Shown: positions 59,203-64,000 of the stretch, piece after piece | Numbering within the stretch: position 1 is the stretch's first letter | How the letters are laid out: each line of letters starts with the position of its first letter | Source of the DNA: Rhizobiales bacterium CCH10-E5 | Lineage (GTDB): Bacteria > Pseudomonadota > Alphaproteobacteria > Rhizobiales > Beijerinckiaceae | DNA: 64,000 nucleotides | Assembly: GCA_001556125.1 (NCBI GenBank) | Contig: LSIG01000165.1 | Location: 52,096 to 116,095, forward strand | Direction of reading: 5' to 3' | Notes under the pieces: generated by a model | The model's database searches: none | The model's input: the letters and a program-made list of their open reading frames with translations, nothing else | Told to the model about the DNA's origin: nothing | Translations under genes and position numbers: made by a program

Positions 59203-61209
59203 ATGAGCGCTACTGCCAGTGACTATCGAGCTGATATCGACGGCCTTCGTGCGGTCGCGGTTATTTCCGTCGTCGTTTTCCATGCCTTCCCCGCGCTCTT
59301 GAGGGGCGGCTTCATCGGCGTCGACGTCTTCTTCGTGATCTCGGGCTATCTGATCACGCGGATCATCTTATCCGATCTGCACAATGGGAGTTTCAGCCTC
59401 GCAGAGTTCTACTCCCGGCGCATCCGCCGTATTTTTCCTGCGCTGCTTACGGTCCTGGCAACCTGTGTCATCGCCGGCGCACTGCTGCTGATGTCTGACG
59501 AGTATCGGCAGCTCGGAAAGCACATCGCGGCTGGCGCAGGCTTCGTGTCCAACTTCGCTTTGTGGGGCGAATCCGGGTATTTCGACACGGCAGCAGAGGC
59601 CAAGCCGCTGCTCCACCTCTGGAGCCTCGGTATCGAAGAGCAATTCTACCTAGTCTGGCCGCTGTTAGTCCTGGTGTTTTGGCGAACAGGCGTTGGGCTC
59701 GCGGCCGTAACCGCATTCGCGATCGTCTGGTCCTTCAAGCTCAGTGCAGCCGGCGTGGCCCAGGACCCCGTTGCGACCTTTTATTCTCCTCTTACTCGCC
59801 TGTGGGAGCTGCTCGCCGGCGGCTTGCTGGCATGGTTTGCTCTCGCATTCGAAGGGGCGACATTTAAGAAGCTGCCGCGCGGGACTGACATCGCGCTGGT
59901 CGTGACGGCAAATACCCTCTCCTTGGCGGGCGCGGCTCTTTTGGTGATCGGGTTCGCAACCCTTCACAGCGGATCACCATTTCCGGGCAAGAACGCGCTA
60001 TACCCTGTTCTGGGCACTGTATTCCTGATCGCGGCGGGCCCGCGATCGCTCCTGAATAGGTTTGTGCTTTCGAACCGCGTGCTGGTTGGAATCGGGCTGA
60101 TCAGTTTCCCGCTCTACCTTTGGCATTGGCCTCTGCTCTCTTTCATGCGGATCGTCGATTACGAGGCGCCCAGCGACATGGAGCGTGGCGCGGCTGTCAT
60201 TGCCGCGATTGTGTTGGCCTGGCTCACGTATCGCCTCATCGAACGGCCAGTGCGCTTCGGCGGCGCGCGCCGGGTCAAGGCTGCTGCCCTGGTCGGAATC
60301 GCCATTGTGATCGGCGGGGCTGGCTACGCCACATATCAGGGGGCTGGGCTAAATTTCCGGACGAAGGAGAAAGACGAGTTCCTCGCGAGCTTTGAGAACG
60401 TCTACCCCACCTTTCGCTATTTCCGGGAGAACAACCTGGTCCAACTCTGGCGCTCGGATTGCCAGTACTTCAATCGCGCGCGTTACATGGAAACCGGGGC
60501 TCTCGAAGGCGGCGTGGCTGATAGCCGCCCTCGAGGTGAGATCGACCCGGTCTGCTACACGCGAGATCCAGCCTTCAAGCACGCGGTCATGATCTGGGGC
60601 GATTCCCATGCGCAGGTTCTCGGCGCCGGGGTCGCGCAGAACCTACCCAAAACATGGCAGCTGCTTCAGGTCGCGTCCGCGGGATGTGCCCCCAACCCCG
60701 ACATCATAGCACCATCGGCGATCAGCCAGTGCGATCAGTCCAACTTCAGAGCGCTAAAGACGATTGCGGAGGCGTCACCGGATGTCGTGGTTGTAGCCCG
60801 CGCCACCGACCACAGCGTCGAATGGATGAACAGGGTCGGCGACAAGCTCAAGTCGCTCGGCGCCAAACGGATCGTGTTCGTCGGACCGGTGCCTATCTGG
60901 CGGACAACCGTGCCGAAGGTCATCGCCCGGTATATGTGGGACTCCCTGAGCAAGCGCACGTTCTACGGGGCTGACATGGACCGTATTGCCAGGAACGAAG
61001 CGCTGAAGCGGGAAATCCCCAACCTGCGTTTTGGCGAATACGTCGATGTCTTTAGCCTGCTCTGCAACGACCAGGGCTGCATCACGCATCTCGGGGACGA
61101 CCGGAAGGCCACTGCAACTGCGTTCGACCCAGAACACATGACGCTGGCGGCTTCCGACTACATCGCAAAGGCGAGGCTGATCGAGGCGATCGTCGGCAAG
61201 CCCGAATAA
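59203..61209 (+). CDS. OafA/YrhL-type acyltransferase with SGNH domain
   Basis: Integral membrane O-acyltransferase of 668 residues. The N-terminal acyltransferase-3 domain (about 1-370) has RADIDGLRAVAVISVVVFHA (His), GFIGVDVFFVISGYLITRII, SRRIRRIFPALL and LLHLWSLGIEEQFYLVWPLL. The C-terminal SGNH domain (about 440-668) has IWGDSHAQVLGAG with the Ser and a distal DPEHMTLAAS His. Such enzymes O-acetylate lipopolysaccharide or other surface glycans. Carried by the prophage between lysis and tail-like genes it probably mediates lysogenic conversion. The ATG at 59203 follows GAGGGCCGG. Confidence 0.88.
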   Translation: MSATASDYRADIDGLRAVAVISVVVFHAFPALLRGGFIGVDVFFVISGYLITRIILSDLHNGSFSLAEFYSRRIRRIFPALLTVLATCVIAGALLLMSDEYRQLGKHIAAGAGFVSNFALWGESGYFDTAAEAKPLLHLWSLGIEEQFYLVWPLLVLVFWRTGVGLAAVTAFAIVWSFKLSAAGVAQDPVATFYSPLTRLWELLAGGLLAWFALAFEGATFKKLPRGTDIALVVTANTLSLAGAALLVIGFATLHSGSPFPGKNALYPVLGTVFLIAAGPRSLLNRFVLSNRVLVGIGLISFPLYLWHWPLLSFMRIVDYEAPSDMERGAAVIAAIVLAWLTYRLIERPVRFGGARRVKAAALVGIAIVIGGAGYATYQGAGLNFRTKEKDEFLASFENVYPTFRYFRENNLVQLWRSDCQYFNRARYMETGALEGGVADSRPRGEIDPVCYTRDPAFKHAVMIWGDSHAQVLGAGVAQNLPKTWQLLQVASAGCAPNPDIIAPSAISQCDQSNFRALKTIAEASPDVVVVARATDHSVEWMNRVGDKLKSLGAKRIVFVGPVPIWRTTVPKVIARYMWDSLSKRTFYGADMDRIARNEALKREIPNLRFGEYVDVFSLLCNDQGCITHLGDDRKATATAFDPEHMTLAASDYIAKARLIEAIVGKPE

Positions 61210-61211
61210 GA

Positions 61212-62013
61212 TCAGCTTCTGTTTTGGTGCGGACTGGTTACGAGCTCGGGGTCAAGCCGGATACCGTAGCCGGTGGAGGCGAACGCCGGATAATCGGCGT
61301 TGAACGGCGCCATCAGCACATCGCCATCATCCATCAGGGCGCCGCATTTATGAGCGCCGCCACCATAGCTTCCCGGGGTGGCGACGGCCGTGCCGTTGCG
61401 GATGTCGATGATGATAGCTCGCTGGCTCTGGAACGGGACCAGCAGATCGCGGCCATCGGCGAGATGGACACCGCCGTTGAAGGTTGCGACGCTGGTTGAG
61501 CCGGAATTGACAGGTCCTGTGGCAATCGGAAAATCGCTCTTCTCGCCGGAAATGAAGTCGTAAATGGCGGGCCGCGCCGCACGGTGCGGATAGAACAGAG
61601 CTTTCGTCTCGTCGATGAGGCGCCCGCCGACGAAAGACTGCGAATTCCCGCCGTCGAAACGCGCCGGGCCTAGCGTGGCCTGCCCATTGGCAGGGTCGAA
61701 GATCATCGCCCTGGTTTCATTGTAGGGCACGAATAGGAGCTTGCCGTCCGGGAGCGGGATAGGCGCTCCGCCGTAGGCATAGCTTGAGATCGAGAGCTCG
61801 CTCGACGTCCACCAGCCCGTGCCGGACTGAGCACTCTCATCGTATATGGCGACGCGCTTGCTCTGATGTGGAGCTAAGACAGCTAGGCCGCCGACCGTCA
61901 CCGCGGGGCCGCACCACTTGTTGAGGCCAGAAAGGTTGGATTGCAGCGATTCCAGCGCTTCTGTCGCGGGATTATAGGCGATGAGCCGGGTCGCACTGTA
62001 GGGCGCCATGAGG
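61212..62013 (-). CDS. Six-repeat propeller-like protein, 5' end lost to IS66
   Basis: About 267 residues remain. Six repeats of 44-51 residues share a core like LFVPYNETRAMIFDP, LAPHQSKRVAIYDE, FYPHRAARPAIYDF and LVPFQSQRAIIIDI, suggesting a beta-propeller or phage tail/receptor-binding domain. The coding sequence ends abruptly 4 bases upstream of an in-frame ATG at 62009, where the IS66 end begins at 62014. The original N-terminus is therefore probably on the far side of the IS. It converges 2 bp from the oafA stop. Family is not firmly recognised. Confidence 0.6.
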
Positions 62014-62089
62014 GTAAGCGATGTCCCGGCGCCACCTTTGCGGGAGCGGTCTGAGCGCCGATGTTTGAAGCCCCTGAGGGCTTCGACAC

Positions 62090-62533
62090 ATGACGATTTC
62101 AAAGCTTACGCTTAAGTCCAGCGATGACGAGCCGGTTCGCCGGTTCGAGGTCTTCACTGGGACTGGGCGCCGACGAGATTGGTCGGACGACGACAAGGCA
62201 AGGATCGTGGCGGAGAGCTACGAGCCGGGCGTGACGGTGAGCGAGATAGCGCGCCGCCATGCCTTGTCTCCGCAGCAGCTTTTCGGCTGGCGGCGTCTTT
62301 TGCGGCAAGCACCAGAGCCGGCATCATCGCCCATGTTCGTGCCTGCGGTTGTCGATGCAGTTCGTTCGGCACCCGAGACCGTGAGGCAGCCGACCACGCG
62401 TCGTCGTCGCACTATCGCCAGGCCGAGCGGCGGGATCGAGATCGAGATTGAAGGCGTCGTGGTGCGTGTCGGAACCGGCGCGAGCCCGAAGACGATCGCC
62501 GCGGTGATCGGCGCGCTGAAGGGCGGCTCGTGA
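62090..62533 (+). CDS. tnpA: IS66-family accessory protein TnpA
   Basis: Small DNA-binding protein of 147 residues in IS66 elements, needed for transposition. The helix-turn-helix is in RIVAESYEPGVTVSEIARRH and LSPQQLFGWRRLLR. The C-terminus contains IEIEIEGVVVRVGTGASPKT. The ATG at 62090 follows GAGGG and the stop overlaps tnpB. Confidence 0.9.
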   Translation: MTISKLTLKSSDDEPVRRFEVFTGTGRRRDWSDDDKARIVAESYEPGVTVSEIARRHALSPQQLFGWRRLLRQAPEPASSPMFVPAVVDAVRSAPETVRQPTTRRRRTIARPSGGIEIEIEGVVVRVGTGASPKTIAAVIGALKGGS

Positions 62534-62886
62534 TCGGCCCGACCGGCGCGGTCCGCGTCATGATCGCGACGAAGCCGGTCGACTTCCGCAAGGGCGCGGA
62601 GGGGCTGGCCGCGTTGGTGCGCGAGAGCATGTGCGCCGATCCGTTCTCCGGCGCGGTCTATGTGTTCCGGGCGCGGCGCGCTGACCGGATCAAGCTCGTC
62701 TACTTCGATGGAACGGGCGTCTGCCTGTTCTCGAAGAGGCTGGAAGACGGCAAGTTCCAGTGGCCCGCGATTGCCGACGGCGTCGTGCGGCTGACGGCGG
62801 CGCAGCTTCAGGCGCTGCTCGAAGGCCTTGACTGGCGACGCGTGCATGAGCGGCGTGAGACGCGCGTCCCCGTCGCGGCAAGTTGA
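62530..62886 (+). CDS. tnpB: IS66-family accessory protein TnpB
   Basis: IS66 Orf2 protein of 118 residues (VRVMIATKPVDFRKGAEGLA, VYVFRARRADRIKLVYFDGT, FQWP near the end). The start GTG at 62530 overlaps the tnpA stop as GTGA, showing coupled translation. It is essential for IS66 transposition with unknown biochemical role. Confidence 0.92.
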   Translation: MIGPTGAVRVMIATKPVDFRKGAEGLAALVRESMCADPFSGAVYVFRARRADRIKLVYFDGTGVCLFSKRLEDGKFQWPAIADGVVRLTAAQLQALLEGLDWRRVHERRETRVPVAAS

Positions 62887-62933
62887 TCGATCAGCGCTAG
62901 CAAGCCACTGTAATCCATGATTGAATCGGCTTC

Positions 62934-64000
62934 GTGAGCAACGCAGCCAACCCATTGATCAGCGATCCGATCGCGCTTCGGGCGATGCTGGCGGAGGAGC
63001 GCGCCGAGAACGAGCGGCTGCGTCAGATCATCAAGGAGCTGCAGCGTCATCGCTTCGGCCGCCGGGCCGAAAGCCTGCCGGTCGACCAGTTGCTGCTGGG
63101 CCTCGAGGAGGCTGAGCAGGTCGAGGCCGAGAGCTTCGCCGGTGAGGAAGCGGCCGATCCGGGCAAGCACATCGAGCGGGCCAGGAAGCGCCGCGCTAAC
63201 CGCGGGTCGTTTCCGGCGCACCTGCCGCGCATCGAGCAGATCATCAACGTCACTGAGCGGAGTTGCCCCTGCTGCCGCGGGCAGCTCCACGTCATGGGCG
63301 AGGACGTCTCCGAGCGTCTCGATATCATCCCTTCCCAGTTCCGCGTGATCGTGACGCGTCGGCCGAAATACGCCTGCAGGACCTGCGAAGAGGTCGTGGT
63401 GCAGGCGCTCGCGCCCGCCCGCCTCGTCGAGGGCGGCATCCCGACCGAAGCGACCGTCGCTCATATCCTCGTCGCGAAATACGCCGATCATCTGCCATTG
63501 TACCGGCAGGCCCAGATCTATGGCCGGCAGGGGGTAAACCTGGACCGATCGACCCTGGCCGACTGGGTCGGCAAGGCGGCCTTCCTCCTGCGGCCGGTGC
63601 ATGAGCGCCTGTTCGAGCGACTGAAGGCTTCGACCAAGCTCTTCGCTGACGAGACCACGGCGCCTGTGCTCGATCCGGGCCGCGGCCGGACCAAGACCGG
63701 CCAGCTCTTCGCCTACGCTCGCGACGAACGACCTTGGGGCGGCGTCGATCCGCCGGGCGTCGCTTATCTCTACGCGCCTGACCGCAAGGCCGAGCAGGCG
63801 GTCCGGCACCTTCAAGGCTTCGTCGGCACGCTGCAGGTCGACGGCTATGCGGGCTACAAGGTCTTGGCCGATCGCAATGCCGTGGGCCTGGCCTTCTGCT
63901 GGTCACACCTCCGGCGTAAGTTCTACGATCTCGCGCAAGGCGGTCCCGCGCCGATCGCCACGGAAGCGCTCGCGCGGATCGCCGAACTCTACCGTATCGA
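62934..64000 (+). CDS. tnpC: IS66-family transposase TnpC (truncated by window edge)
   Basis: DDE transposase; 355 residues are visible and the frame is open at the right edge (full length about 510-540). The N-terminal coiled coil (LAEERAENERLRQIIKELQR) and the IS66 zinc-finger segment (CPCCRGQL ... CRTCEE) precede the DDE domain, with the first Asp in KLFADETTAPVLDPGR and the second in TLQVDGYAGYKVL. The GTG at 62934 (MSNAANPLISDPIALR) is used because no upstream ATG is in frame. Confidence 0.92.
   Translation, partial: MSNAANPLISDPIALRAMLAEERAENERLRQIIKELQRHRFGRRAESLPVDQLLLGLEEAEQVEAESFAGEEAADPGKHIERARKRRANRGSFPAHLPRIEQIINVTERSCPCCRGQLHVMGEDVSERLDIIPSQFRVIVTRRPKYACRTCEEVVVQALAPARLVEGGIPTEATVAHILVAKYADHLPLYRQAQIYGRQGVNLDRSTLADWVGKAAFLLRPVHERLFERLKASTKLFADETTAPVLDPGRGRTKTGQLFAYARDERPWGGVDPPGVAYLYAPDRKAEQAVRHLQGFVGTLQVDGYAGYKVLADRNAVGLAFCWSHLRRKFYDLAQGGPAPIATEALARIAELYRI

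Larger units (their letters stand above)
52942..64000. mobile_element. Prophage-like integrated element (left end; right end off window)
   Basis: Begins at the displaced tRNA-Lys half. It contains small unknown ORFs, a holin-like and amidase lysis cassette, an OafA-type acyltransferase, a repeat protein and a nested IS66 insertion. No integrase, portal, terminase or capsid gene is visible, so whether it is a complete prophage cannot be judged. Confidence 0.75.
62014..64000 (+). mobile_element. IS66-family insertion sequence (right end off window)
   Basis: Starts GTAAGCG, the usual IS66 terminus, and contains the tnpA, tnpB, tnpC order. The 8 bases before it, CCATGAGG (62006-62013), are the predicted target-site duplication; the other copy must lie off the right edge. 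It interrupts the repeat protein gene. Confidence 0.8.

Overview
The window is GC-rich, densely coded DNA of an alphaproteobacterium, most likely a member of the Hyphomicrobiales close to Bosea. This taxonomic call is inference. It rests on the gene families (UdgX paired with a radical SAM protein, the PuuD/UraH/PuuE-UraD urate route, LysM/BON Kbp, a DUF2934 protein beside glycogen genes), many TRAP transporters, a TTAA-N7-TTAA CtrA-type box, and GCGAGC-type palindromic intergenic repeats. No rRNA, complete tRNA, CRISPR array or riboswitch was seen. No stretch over 300 bases lacks a gene.

Bases 1-32,800 are chromosomal housekeeping and metabolism. In order: a tetR-sixA-ycjX operon; an ABA4-like membrane protein; a SleB-type wall hydrolase with a CtrA-like box; a MoxR ATPase; a Kef-type cation/proton antiporter; a glycosyltransferase coupled to an LpxH-like phosphoesterase; an SDR lacking the usual catalytic Tyr/Lys; a DMT exporter with an XRE-cupin regulator; a RES/Xre toxin-antitoxin pair; a molybdenum hydroxylase large subunit followed by cytochrome c' and a diheme cytochrome; a DctPQM TRAP transporter with a rhodanese; Kbp; a GlcG/HbpS-like protein; a large YfhO-like membrane protein; the urate-to-allantoate module (PuuD, UraH, PuuE-UraD fusion); and the UdgX plus radical SAM DNA-repair pair.

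Bases 32,882-46,380 form a glycogen/alpha-glucan cluster: glgP and a first glgX, a second glgX on the opposite strand, glgA, a DUF2934 protein with a histone-H1-like tail, then glgB and malQ. Together they synthesise, branch, debranch and phosphorolyse glycogen and recycle maltodextrins. No glgC is in the window. An orphan SNF2-like helicase, an M20 peptidase, a proline-rich small protein, a second TRAP permease pair without a binding protein, and a cupin follow.

At 52,894 the chromosome meets an integrated element. Only the 3' half of a tRNA-Lys(CUU) is present, as expected for the displaced half of a tRNA attachment site. Beyond it lies a prophage-like region: ten small, mostly overlapping plus-strand ORFs (two containing a recent tandem duplication), a minus-strand lysis cassette (membrane proteins, holin candidate, PGRP-type amidase), a 43-residue membrane ORF, an OafA-type acyltransferase that could alter the host O-antigen, and a six-repeat propeller-like protein cut by an IS66-family element. 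The IS66 element (tnpA, tnpB, start of tnpC) runs off the right edge, so the rest of the prophage, including any integrase and structural genes, is not visible.
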